A DNA stretch of 64,000 nt from Lytechinus pictus (GCF_037042905.1 NC_087246.1:33908001-33972000); one strand, 5' to 3'. Shown: positions 48,426-58,901, counted from the first letter of the stretch. Numbers and translations are program-made. Notes: generated by a model from the letters alone, not told the origin.

Positions 48426-49370
48426 GAGAATAAACAAATGAATTGAAAATATTACTTCGAATGGGAAAGTCAATTCTGAGGGAAAGGAAAAGAGGCACGC
48501 TTGTGGACGCGAGATCAGATCAAGGTCATGTCGCTTCGCCCCACGCGACGCTGGCCCCACCATTTACCAAGTCCAAGTACATAACCCAAACAAAGATTCA
48601 ATTCCATATTTCCATTTTCTATCAAAGCTAGCTCCGGGTAAAGTTCCACCGGACTTCGATAAGGTAGGTAGGATTATACAATCAGATTGGTTATGATTTA
48701 ATTCAAACAAATGTGCACTTGATCTAGATGTAATTGGCGTGTAACGTTAGATTTATTTTTCCGTAGATCTAAGTAACTTCCTCAGGCCTAAAACGCAGTT
48801 ACGGCACGCTATTATAGGCCTAGATCCACGTCTAACTGCACTGTAATACGATGGCGATCGATCTGGACTTCATATTAGACCAAAAAGGCAAAAAAAAACA
48901 AAAAAACTTTGGTCTCTGTCATTGTTCCGCTGGACTCCGTTGCCTCCACTAACCAATTGAGAAATAAGAAATTGAAAAAAAATGTGTAAAACCCCCTCGA
49001 AAAAGCCGGCTGCATGCTGCGCGCAGCTGTCTAAAAAGGTTAAAACTTCATCACGTTGCAGTGCACCTACCGCACGGTTCCGTACATTGACGGAGTTTGA
49101 ACTTCTCGATACGCTATACGGTATACGGTACGATGCTGCAGGCGCAGTCGAGCTAGCTCGCACGCAGGCAGCACTAACGTTAGTCCGAACCTAAGTTGGT
49201 AAATATTAACAAATAAGTAATGACAATGTTCGTTGTCAACACCTCATTGCTAAGAAATTCAAGTTCATGCTGCTGATACATGATTTTGGGGTTGAGTTCT
49301 GCTTCCTAACTCATGTGATGCAATGGCGACATTTCATATGGCCCTAGCAGACGAAACTCTCAAATACGAC

Positions 49371-49416
49371 ACTGAGCATGCTCAGTACTGCTTTATTACA
49401 CTGAGCATGCTCAGTG
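49371..49416. repeat. Paired palindrome ACTGAGCATGCTCAGT
   Basis: Two exact 16-bp palindromes (49371-49386 and 49400-49415) are separated by 13 bases, near the right end of the Harbinger-like element. Confidence 0.8.
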
Positions 49417-49959
49417 CAGTGTTATAATAGTATGCTAGCTTCAGTCCATGATTTAATCCATGGACTAAAGTTATGACCGGGGTATAACTCAGCCGTGGGT
49501 TAAATTTAGCACCGGGTGCTAAAGTTAGTCCATGGATTAGTTAGTCCACCGTTTGTGAATAGCGCGGTGGACTAACTTTATACCCCGGTATTAGTTAACC
49601 CCCGACTAAATTTAACCCCGGTATAACTTTAGTCGACCTTTGTGAATTCGGGCCATTGTGATTACTATTTACTAGTTTCCCTAATAGTGTCTAATATTCA
49701 CAAATCGATATAATTATGTTTGAATTGAATGCGAAAGAAGTAGGAGTGTGTGACATCATCAAATTTCTTTCTCATTTGCATATTACCCTATTGTACATAT
49801 TAATTCTTATGTTGAAAATCAGTTTAGAAAAGTGGTACCGCTTTTATTGTACACCGTTTTGGGTGAAATTGTTGGTGTTGTGCTGACGTGATTTTTTTAT
49901 TTTTATTCAAATAACGGAGTATAGACTTCTCCTTTAAGTTCCGAAGTTTGGCAAAACAA

Positions 49960-52380
49960 GGACGGTTGATAATAATTACTCAAAGAGAGTCAATGATTAT
50001 TTTCCCTTGGGCGAATGTCCGCCGACTCCTCAAACGTATCATTAGATTCACTTTTTCTTCAGAGAACAAAATACAGATGGTCAGTTAACATGTCTTATCA
50101 GCTGGTAGGCTGAAACGACATAACATCCTAAACCACACTCACACACATACCACGTACATATTATATGCTTACAGTGCGTCTCAGAAAAAATAAATCGCGT
50201 TGTCAGAGTTTTCCAGTAGAGACGACCGGTTGTTTTTTGGCTATCGCGGAGTATTTTTTTACAGGGACAAGACAACATGGGACGACCTAAGAGTGATGTA
50301 ATTACAGTAATTTTATTTTACTCTCAAGAATAATAGGGAATTTGTAATATATATAGGCAAACGAGATGCGAGGCCTATATTATGATTGTAAAATACTCCT
50401 GGTTCGTTAGTAGTTACTACAGTAACACTTTATTTGGGCTCTTTATTTCCAAATGAGAGGAGATTTAGAATGACATAATACTTCTTGCATTCTGCCATGC
50501 AAGCACAATTTGCTGATTGTTTTCAGAATAAGGATTTACTCTCATTTCGTTGTCGAATATAGTTCGATCAAAATTTATTTGATGATTGTGAATCTAGGTT
50601 CTGAAAAACGGGTTACCTTTTGCTGGGATGCAATGTATCACACTTCCGTCTCTCGGTCGATTGAACAGGAGGAGAGAAGGGGAAACAGGCTGGACGGAAA
50701 ACATCTGCCGCCTTTCTTGGTCCATCAACGGCACCAAACCAGTCCAATGTCCATATCATAAAATTATTATCGCTTTTGATTTGGTTGTTATTTTTTGAAG
50801 GGAGGGAAGGATTTTTTTTCTAATCAGTCCGTTTGGAGTTCATATTGTGGAAACCCAAAGAAAAGACTTGATGAAGACCCTAATTAAACAGGTTTTGCTT
50901 GGCTATAAAAATGTTTCCACACCTCTTTTCCTGCAGTTTTCTCTCCATTCTTCAGTGCTTTACGTCTTTAATTTAAAAAATACATCAAACACGTTGCTGT
51001 TTTTAACAAACCATTCAATGATAGAAACAAGCGATCAGAGCATAAAATGAAAGAGAGAATAAAACAAATGAAAGGGACGAGCGAGAAATACATGTAAGCA
51101 CGAGACATAAATTTTGATGTTCACTTGTTTTTTTACTTTTTATTTATTTTTAAAGAAATCATGAGTATATGACCAAAGTAACAGCTGCAAGATTATTGGG
51201 GGAAAAATCATGTCGATAGGAGGGCATTCTGTGAAAACCTCCAATTTCTATTTCTTTGTCAAGAAAGCAAAATGGAAAATAGAAAGTGTCATATTTGAAT
51301 TTCTTCCACCCTCTAAAAACCTAAGAAGAATAAACAAAATGAAAAAAGGGCTTTGTATTTCTAATACATATCATTTTTTTTTATCTACGTTCACCTTTAC
51401 AATAGTCTGAAAAGGGATTCAGACTTCAGAGGTATTAGTTTTTGTTTTAGAATTATATTTTATTTCTTCCTCATCATATAAAACAATGTACATGTGTATG
51501 CCTATAATCTATATTGTATAACATGAAATTATTAACATATTGGTTATTGGTTCCACATTTACAAATAATCAACCTTTTAACATTTTTAACTCTATGTAAA
51601 CTGAGACTCAATCTATGGACATTTTTTTTTGACAATTTATATTCACAAATTAAGGGAATATAGAAATACAGAAAACAAAAAATCTTCAAGAAATATCTAT
51701 GAACAGAATTGTAAAAAAACGTAAACATACATGCATAATATAGGCCTATTCTAGATAAGTTGAACATGATTTTTTTAATTTCATGTACAATATCAGTCAA
51801 TCAAAATAGTATGAGGAATTCATAATAAAAAGACACAACAAATATAAAAAGATAATCACATTATCACACTCGGCAAAGCTTCACAAGTTTACCCCCCCCC
51901 CTCCCCCACCGAAACGATACATACGGTATATCAAAAGGAGTGAAAGGCCGGGGATGGGGGAAAAATGTGAAATGAAATGATCGCGATCGAGCTAGCTGCC
52001 TTCAGTTTTCATGTACATATTTTCAATGTCGCTCACTAACACCGGTCATTTGACCTTAGCTGCATGAGGGAGGAATATATTTTGGTAAGGATCAAGATTA
52101 TGACTAGATTGTTCGATCAAAGAGATTCAGCTCCTTGCATTGGTTGATTATTTGTACCAAGTCGCGTGCCGCTATTATTTTATTCATCCGTGGCTTATGT
52201 CTGCTTTGGGCGCATGAACGTCGCTATGTACCCTTTAGCTGTAGTGTCTTTGCTATGCGCTACGTACCGGTCACGGCATGCAGTGCTAGTGTCGCTAGCG
52301 CGGCATACGTACGCACAGACAGCAGCTGGCGAGGCGTAGCGGCAAAATGCAACTGAGTTCCGCGGCTCCGCAAATTTTCA
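49960..52380. other. Noncoding hAT interior, upstream side
   Basis: No gene recognised. It lies between the split MITE and the AATCGAAT-rich end of the hAT element. Short open frames here show no domain. Confidence 0.4.
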
Positions 52381-52505
52381 ATAATTCGATTTTTAACATT
52401 CGATTTTTTTCTTTGTTGGGCATGATCGAAGATCGGCAAGTGATTGCCGATTGTGGTGAAATCGAATGGAATCGGTTGCCGATTGCAAAATCGGTTACAA
52501 GCTTA

Positions 52506-53087
52506 GACACAACCTTCTTCTGCGCAGTACTCCATGCAGCCAAACCCAATCACTCTCAGCAAATCTTCTTTGGGAAAGTATTACGATCATAAGATTTAGC
52601 CTGCTTTTCAGCAGCTAACTCCAGTTTCTCTCTAGCCATTTGATGTGCATCTCTAATTCTATCTCGAAGTTACTCGGAATAATCCGTTTCTCTCTTTCTT
52701 CCTGTCCTTCTCCTGTACCTCCTCTTTCTTCTTTTCCTTCCTGTCCTCTCCTTCACGCTTTCTTTCCTTCCTTTCATCTTTATCTTCCTTCCTTTCCTTG
52801 CTCTCCCTTTCTGTCTTCTTTTCTTCCTCCCACTTGTCCCTTCTCCTCTCTCCTTCACGCTTCCTCAGGTGTCCCGCCGTCGCTGCAGTGTAGTTTATAT
52901 ACTTCGCCTCTTGTTTCCTACTATTGTGCATCCTCCCAAAATGCCTGGTCATCTCCGACCTCCCCTCTGTCTCATATGAGCAATACGTGCATCTGAGGGT
53001 CATGGTGGCCTCGTGCTCCTGCATGTGTTGCTGGTACTTGTATCCCTTGATACTCTTTTTACAAATGTGACAGTACAAATAAGGCAT
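52506..53087 (-). pseudogene. Array unit h, upstream half: finger ORF
   Basis: MPYLYCHICKK starts at 53087 after the CTGCAG site. Fingers and Lys/Glu tract are open to 52659. The integrase section begins in another frame and is cut at GACACAAC by the hAT; the remainder is 33813-33420. Confidence 0.8.
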
Positions 53088-53149
53088 CTGCAGTGAAGAA
53101 AAGAAAACACAGGTAGTTGTCATAAGTGCAGGTTAACCGTTAGACCTTA

Positions 53150-53957
53150 TGAGCTTGATCTTTGTATCTTTTTGGCATCACCATTTTCCTAGCAGGGTTT
53201 CTCCTTCCTGGATTAGACATAAACCAATTTTTCAGTTTAGGACCAGTGTAGGCTTTCAAGCGGTCAATGTGAATCACTTTGGGCTTACACGTAGCTGATT
53301 GCTGTATGCGGTGCATAACATCTGACTATCTATCAATAAACATATATGGCCCACTCCATTTATACCGTCCATCAACTTTGGACACACCCTTCTTCTGCGC
53401 TGTACTCCATGCAGCCAAACCCAATCACCCTCAGCAAATCTTCTTGGGAAAGTATTACGATCATAAGATATAGCCTGCTTTTCAGCAGCTAACTCAAGTT
53501 TCTCTCTAGCCATTTCATGTGCATCTCTAATTCTATCTCGAGGTTGCTCGGAATAATCCGTTTCTCTTTTCCTGTCCTTCTCCTCTACCTCCTCTTTCTT
53601 CTTTTCCTTCCTGTCCTCTCCTCCACGCTTTCTTTCCTTCCTGTCATCTTTATCTTCTTTCCTTTCCTTGCTCTCCCTTTCTGTCTTCTTTTCTTCCTCC
53701 CACTTGTGCCTTCTCCTCTCTCCTTCACGCTTCCTCAGGTGTCCCGTCGTCGCTGCAGTGTAGTTTATATACTTTGCCTCTTGTTTTCTACTATTGTGCA
53801 TCCTCCCGAAATGCCTGGTCATCTCCGATCTCCCCTCTGTCTCATATGAGCAATACGTGCATCTGAGGGTCACGGTGGCCTCGTGCTCCTGCATGTGTTG
53901 CTGGTACTTGTACCCCTTGATACTCTTTTTACAAATGTGACAGTACAAATAAGACAT
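53150..53957 (-). CDS. Array unit i: uninterrupted finger-integrase fusion ORF, 227 aa
   Basis: This is the only unit where fingers and integrase are in one frame (53957-53274). Residues ~1-60 hold two C2H2 fingers (CHIC, CTYC, TRHFGRMH). Residues ~75-135 are Lys/Glu/Arg-rich. From ~137 comes YSEQPRDRIRDAHEMARE, AEGDWVWLHGVQRRRR and CPKLMDGINGVGHIC, the region leading into the gypsy integrase C-terminus. It stops after RVSPK, just before the VIHID-type motif, which lies in the next frame. The in-frame state is due to a few bases missing at the KRETDYSEQ junction compared with the other units. Whether it is made is unknown; an acceptor-like tract precedes the start. Confidence 0.6.
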
Positions 53958-53959
53958 TT

Positions 53960-54085
53960 GCAGTGAAGAAAAGAAAACACAGGTAGTTGTAATAAATAGA
54001 TGCAGGTTAACCGTTAGTCCTTATGAGCTTAATCTTTATATCTATTTGGCATCACCCTTTTCCTAGCAGGGTTTCTCCTTCCTGG
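53960..54085 (-). pseudogene. Upstream edge of the array: integrase tail fragment
   Basis: This matches the tail after the HIDRLKAY region (a NPGRRNPARK-like reading) up to CAGGGTTTCTCCTTCCTGG. Similarity to the other units stops sharply at about 54085, so the array is truncated here and upstream pol sequence is missing. Confidence 0.7.
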
Positions 54086-54089
54086 TCAT

Positions 54090-54540
54090 GAATCTTTGAG
54101 GTATTGCCTCCCATTTCCACCAAACTTTTCACGTAAAGCTTCATTAGATCTACCAACTTGAATGCAGTACAGCTGACATCTATGTGCTTCTTTTTTCATG
54201 GTGGACATCTTGAATTTCAAAATGCCATTAGACCAGATGATATTGCTGGGGCAGGTAATTTTTGAAAACCCCTTGCCATGGTTTCTTGTAAAACTGAAGA
54301 AAATTATTTTGCCTGGTGGCCATCATGGATTTCTAGATAGTGGCTGTCCCACTGGGTACTATAGAATCCTCATATAGTAATCACAGATATATCGCTTCTG
54401 TAACTTGCTGTCACCGTTCCTTTACGGTATCCTTCTTGACACGCATAGCACAGAATATGTTGTCTCTTTCAAAGAATGATTTGATTTCTTTACATCTTGT
54501 GGATTCATCCAGACCAGCTTTGTTTTTGCCTTTGACTCTG
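54090..54540. other. No gene recognised
   Basis: Sequence between the array edge and the inverted repeat at 54547. No domain or repeat seen. Confidence 0.35.
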
Positions 54541-54546
54541 AAGATC

Positions 54547-54594
54547 ATATGGGCATTTTCACGGTAACTGATGTTACACGGCACAATTTTACAA
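54547..54594 (-). repeat. Left copy of a ~48-bp inverted repeat around the exon array
   Basis: CATATGGGCATTTTCACGGT through GCACAATTTTAC is the reverse complement of 57587-57634 with one or two changes. A minus-strand frame through it reads KLCRVTSVTVKMPI in both copies, and the difference between copies is silent in that frame. Confidence 0.8.
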
Positions 54595-55250
54595 GGGTGA
54601 AATTGCCCTGTCCGCGGCGGTCTGCCCATGGATGCTCAAGATGATGGCGCCAATTGCGGTACCCCTGTAACGGAAAAATGCAAGTTACAGGTGCAGGCCC
54701 GAAGGGCTGATATCACTGAAGGAATGGATGTTTTTCAGGTAACATTTTCGGTCAATACTTCTGGTTGCGTAATACTTTATCACTTGACAGACAATCTCCT
54801 CAGTCCCACCGGGCCGCTGGAATTCCTGAGGTCTGGTGGACGTGAAGTTGGCCCTTTGATTGTGGGGTCACTGGATGGTAGAAAAGGGGGGAACCTAGCG
54901 CCATGCACGTCCAACATCAGTTCTCTAAAAGGTCACTCCAGCCTGAAATGGGGTAATGGAGACGTAAGTTTAGTTAATTCAGGTTAGTGACATAACATCT
55001 AGACTTTTAGGGTCTATTTCTAGATCTAGGCCTAACGTTGGAAATAGACTAGGCCCTGGCTACATGTAGATTTATCCAGGTCTAGATTCGACTAGGCCTA
55101 GATCTATATCAATTTAACCGATGCCTGATTTCTAGTGTGCAGGCAGTGGACCGTAGCTCATCAGCGAAGCCAATTAAGAAGATCTAGTCTAGAATTTAAA
55201 GGCATAGATTCTAGACTGATGCCGATGGGGGAGGGGATGGGGTAATGTTT
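54595..55250. other. Possible exon remnant, otherwise no gene
   Basis: A minus-strand acceptor-like TTTTTCCGTTACAG near 54659-54672 precedes an open frame (GYRNWRHHLEHPWADRRG) running into the inverted repeat. It may be the exon downstream of the tandem exons, but no domain is visible. Confidence 0.3.
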
Positions 55251-55280
55251 AATATGTTACCCGAATTTCATCATTCCTAC

Positions 55281-55509
55281 CTGTGCGAAAGTGACTCCCC
55301 TAAAGGGATCGTTTTCTACAACCGTTGCAGTCTCTTTGACCCCGTCTCCACGCATGTGGACGACGAGGTCCCCTTTTTGGAGAAACTTGGGATGTGATAT
55401 CATATTATCCCAGTTGGCCCTTTTCACTTTAACGTGCCTCCTTATCTCTACATCTCGGGTGTCCGTCTTGGGTATGACATCCACCGCTTGCTTGCCATAA
55501 CCGTCCCAC
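55281..55509 (-). CDS. Tandem exon, intact type (also at 55614-55842 and 56280-56508)
   Basis: The 229-nt exon starts one base into a codon and ends in phase 0. The reading is WDGYGKQAVDVIPKTDTRDV, followed by RRHVKVKRANWDNMI, KGDLVVHMRGDGVKE and ENDPFRGVTFAQ. I do not recognise the family. The KGDLVV(H)MRG(D)G stretch might suggest a small beta-barrel, but this is a guess. Because 229 is not a multiple of three, joining one copy to the next would break the frame, so at most one copy could be used per transcript. The three intact copies are nearly identical. Confidence 0.5.
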
Positions 55510-55946
55510 CTGTGGGGGTGAAATTAGCTTTAAGCAAACTCCCATCATTTGTTGTTGATGGGGGAGGGGGTGGGGTAATGTTTAATATGTTATCTGAATT
55601 TCATCATTCCTTCCTGTGCGAAAGTGACTCCCCTAAAGGGATCGTTTTCTACAACCGTTGCAGTCTCTTTGACCCCGTCTCCACGCATGTGGACGACGAG
55701 GTCCCCTTTTTGGAGAAACTTGGGATGTGATATCATATTATCCCAGTTGGCCCTTTTCACTTTAACGTGCCTCCTTATCTCTACATCTCGGGTGTCCGTC
55801 TTGGGTATGACATCCACCGCTTGCTTGCCATAACCGTCCCACCTGTGGGGGTGAAATTAGCTTTAAGCAAACTCCCATCATTTGTTGTTGATGGGGGAGG
55901 GGGTGGGGTAATGTTTAATATGTTATCTGAATTTCATCATTCCTAC

Positions 55947-56175
55947 CTGTGCGAAAATGACTCCCCTTAAGGGATCGTTTTCTACAACCGTTGCAGTCTC
56001 TTTGACCCCGTCTCCTCGCATGTGTACGACGAGGTCCCCTTTTTGGAGAAACTTGGAATGTGATATCATATTATCCCAGTTGGCCCTGTTCACTTAAACG
56101 TGCCTCCTTATCTCTACATCTCTGGTGTCCGTCTTGGGTATGACATCCACCGCTTGCTTGCCATAACCGTCCCAC
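55947..56175 (-). pseudogene. Tandem exon, broken type (also 56613, 56946, 57279)
   Basis: Four copies carry a TAA in the RRHV segment (GTTTAAGTGAAC or a variant), a change of PFRGV to PLRGV, and in three of them HMRGD altered to YTCED. The fourth (57279-57507) combines features of both types, as expected from gene conversion or unequal crossing over. The order along the array is intact, intact, broken, intact, broken, broken, mixed. Confidence 0.7.
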
Positions 56176-57586
56176 CTGTGGGGGTGAAATTAGCTTTAAG
56201 CAAACTCCCATCATTTGTTGTTGATGGGGGAGGGGGTGGGGTAATGTTTAATATGTTATCTGAATTTCATCATTCCTACCTGTGCGAAAGTGACTCCCCT
56301 AAAGGGATCGTTTTCTACAACCATTGCAGTCTCTTTGACCCCGTCTCCACGCATGTGGACGACGAGGTCCCCTTTTTGGAGAAACTTGGGATGTGATATC
56401 ATATTATCCCAGTTGGCCCTTTTCACTTTAACGTGCCTCCTTATCTCTACATCTCGGGTGTCCGTCTTGGGTATGACATCCACCGCTTGCTTGCCATAAC
56501 CGTCCCACCTGTGGGGGTGAAATTAGCTTTAAGCAAACTCCCATCATTTGTTGTTGATGGGGGAGGGGGTGGGGTAATGTTTAATATGTTATCTGAATTT
56601 CATCATTCCTACCTGTGCGAAAATGACTCCCCTTAAGGGATCGTTTTCTACAACCGTTGCAGTCTCTTTGACCCCGTCTCCTCGCATGTGTACGACGAGG
56701 TCCCCTTTTTGGAGAAACTTGGAATGTGATATCATATTATCCCAGTTGGCCCTGTTCACTTAAACGTGCCTCCTTATCTCTACATCTCTGGTGTCCGTCT
56801 TGGGTATGACATCCACCGCTTGCTTGCCATAACCGTCCCACCTGTGGGGGTGAAATGAGCTTTAAGCAAACTCCCATCATTTGTTGTTGATGGGGGAGGG
56901 GGTGGGGTAATGTTTAATATGTTATCTGAATTTCATCATTCCTACCTGTGCGAAAATGACTCCCCTTAAGGGATCGTTTTCTACAACCGTTGCAGTCTCT
57001 TTGACCCCGTCTCCTCGCATGTGTACGACGAGGTCCCCTTTTTGGAGAAACTTGGAATGTGATATCATATTATCCCAGTTGGCCCTGTTCACTTAAACGT
57101 GCCTCCTTATCTCTACATCTCTGGTGTCCGTCTTGGGTATGACATCCACCGCTTGCTTGCCATAACCGTCCCACCTGTGGGGGTGAAATTAGCTTTAAGC
57201 AAACTCCCATCATTTGTTGTTGATGGGGGAGGGGGTGGGGTAATGTTTAATATGTTATCTGAATTTCATCATTCCTACCTGTGCGTAAATGACTCCCCTT
57301 AAGGGATCGTTTTCTACAACCGTTGCAGTCTCTTTGACCCCGTCTCCACGCATGTGGACGACGAGGTCCCCTTTTTGGAGAAACCTGGGATGTGATATCA
57401 TATTATCCCAGTTGGCCCTGTTCTCTTAAACGTGCCTCCTTATCTCTACATCTCGGGTGTCCGTCTTGGGTATGACATCCACCGCTTGCTTGCCATAACT
57501 GTCCCACCTTTGGGGGTGAAATTAGCTTTAAGCAAACTCCCATCATTTGTTGTTTCAGAGATAATCATACACACAATGAAAAGTGT

Positions 57587-57634
57587 GTAAAATTGTGCCG
57601 TGTAACGTCAGTTACCGTGAAAATGCCCATATGG
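57587..57634 (+). repeat. Right copy of the ~48-bp inverted repeat
   Basis: It is the inverted partner of 54547-54594, immediately beyond the last 333-bp unit. The pair could be the remains of a duplicated exon in opposite orientation. Confidence 0.8.
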
Positions 57635-57639
57635 TGTTT

Positions 57640-58355
57640 TTTCAGGATCATATCAAGTGGACCGGGTCAACACAACCTTTGAAATGCCAGGAGCTGGCCT
57701 TCAACAGGTTGCGTTTCCTTGTTTTGAGGATTCTCTTGATGCAACCTTCCCACCTGTCTCCTCCCAGATCACGTTGAGTTTTGTTAATCTTTGCAAAGCC
57801 TTTCCACTTCAAATCAGCATTTATTTTTTTAATTTATTTATTTTATTTTGTTATTTATCTATTTTTATTTAATTTTTTTTGGGTGGAGTACCTAATGAGA
57901 CCCTGACATAAAAGTGCAGATTTGCTTCATTATTCCTTACATGTATTCTGCGAACTGACTGCATGCTATCATATTAATTATCAGAGATGAACATTTCACA
58001 AGTATTTCTTTAACAGATACCAAGTAAAGTATATACTTTAGAAGAATCATGATTTTGAAATTTGATTTAGAAGTGTAAGCTTCGACTCAGGCAAACATTT
58101 GATTTTTGGAAGGTTGATTTATACAAGTTTACTTGTATTGTGGGAAATTGCTCATGGTTCACCTGCATCTGTTTTTACTCAACAAAACACTGTTCTCAAA
58201 CATACTGAGTAATGTTGATTGAACGCTAAAAAGTTACTTTTTTAATGAAATGTTGACAGAGTGAATGATGATTCCATCGTTCATAGGTACACAATTTTCC
58301 TTTCAATATGAAACTTGTAAGTGAACCACCTTGTATTTCCACTATATTTTAGATC
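57640..58355. other. No gene recognised
   Basis: AT-rich sequence with T-runs. Nothing I can support. Confidence 0.4.
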
Positions 58356-58359
58356 CATA

Positions 58360-58518
58360 GGCCTGTATTCTGAAGTTGGGTTTGATTTAAACTCTGGTTT
58401 AAAGTTGTGGTATAACTATGGATAGCCAATAGTGGCATAAATCTTAATATATAATGAATAAATTTTAGCACAGAGTTAGACCATGGTCTAAGTTAAACCC
58501 GACTTCAGAATACGGGCC
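58360..58518. mobile_element. 159-bp MITE, GGCC(C/T)G ends
   Basis: GGCCTGTATTCTGAAGTTGG and its inverted partner (CGACTTCAGAATACGGGCC) flank an AT-rich middle with CATGGTCTAA. The flanks ATA/ATG could be a 3-bp duplication with one change. Confidence 0.75.
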
Positions 58519-58579
58519 ATGGTGTTCAGTGATGTTTGCGTATCAAAACCCAAGTATCTTTGGAATATAGTCATTCTTG

Positions 58580-58735
58580 TTGTGCTACATTTACATTCCC
58601 GCCTACGGCGGCCCTATGGTGGCCATACGGCGAGTCAAGAACAGCAGTTTTATTCATTTTCATTCAAACCACCTATGTAGCTGGTACAAAAAATGTTATA
58701 ACGGCTGATTTTGACTCGCCGTACGGCAAATGTGA
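58580..58735. mobile_element. ~155-bp MITE with CATTTGCCGTACGGCG-type ends
   Basis: ACATTTACATTCCCGCCTAC followed by GGCGAGTCAAGA on the left mirrors TTTTGACTCGCCGTACGGCA and AATGTGAC on the right. Non-coding. Confidence 0.6.
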
Positions 58736-58901
58736 CTGAGGTATAAGTTACTTCAATATGTTTTATGATTATCAATTGGATAATGTTCTCACAAACATTC
58801 ATGTTAGATGGGTTTCCTTTTTATTGATTGACTCGTGTATGTTTGTTTTATGCAATTCATGTCTTACTACTATATACCTCATGCTGCATAGCAAACTTTA
58901 T

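Larger units (their letters stand above)
41889..49654 (+). mobile_element. 7.8-kb Harbinger-like element with 3-bp TSD
   Basis: The left end GGCCCGAATTCACAAAGGTC is matched inverted at 49635-49654, between ATT duplications (41886-41888 and 49655-49657). Several GGACTAAAGTTA-type motifs recur in both subterminal regions (41905-42115 and 49450-49640). The 3-bp duplication and one exon with a RDRNNPFEYYEDE segment suggest PIF/Harbinger, but no DDE catalytic exon was found. It also holds a MITE (46637) and C/A-run repeats. Confidence 0.7.
41629..49933. mobile_element. TTAA-flanked MITE split by a Harbinger-like element
   Basis: AGGAATAATTCCACCCCAAC follows TTAA at 41625-41628, and a matching inverted end (CTTCTCCT) precedes TTAA at 49934-49937. 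The two halves, about 41629-41888 and 49658-49933, hold family features of the 24874 copy such as GACATCA and CATTTGCATATTA. Together they make ~540 bp, the usual size of the family. Confidence 0.65.
33814..52505 (-). mobile_element. 18.7-kb hAT transposon with intact transposase
   Basis: GACACAAC is duplicated at 33806-33813 and 52506-52513, and the integrase reading of the array continues across it. The ends are TAATGTTGTAAATCGG and the inverted TAAGCTTGTAACCGATT. Subterminal AATCGAAT-type motifs are repeated at both ends (33845-33905 and 52385-52470). The 8-bp duplication fits the hAT superfamily, which the transposase gene inside (37585-41067) confirms. The unusual length comes partly from a nested 7.8-kb element in a MITE (41629-49933). 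Without these it would be ~10.4 kb. Confidence 0.9.
55226..57552 (-). repeat. Seven-copy tandem array of a 333-bp exon-intron unit
   Basis: Seven units repeat with a strict 333-bp period and >95% similarity by eye. Each has, on the minus strand, an acceptor (TTTCACCCCCACAG, or CCCCCAAAG in the last), a 229-nt exon and a donor (CACAG|GTAGGA), leaving a ~104-bp intron with a C-rich acceptor tract. Exons lie at 55509-55281, 55842-55614, 56175-55947, 56508-56280, 56841-56613, 57174-56946 and 57507-57279. Confidence 0.85.

Noticed and set aside
48870-49194. ORFs on both strands near the right end of the Harbinger-like element
   Set aside because: No domain, poly-A/T-derived residues on one strand, and no splice support. 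Could be a first exon but I cannot show it.
54628-54987. Plus-strand 119-codon ORF
   Set aside because: Overlaps the possible minus-strand exon and inverted repeat; no recognisable domain and unlikely composition.
55434-57302. Plus-strand ORFs of 67-98 codons in the 333-bp array
   Set aside because: The minus strand has acceptor, donor and consistent phase in each unit; the plus frame has no such signals. Not fully excluded.
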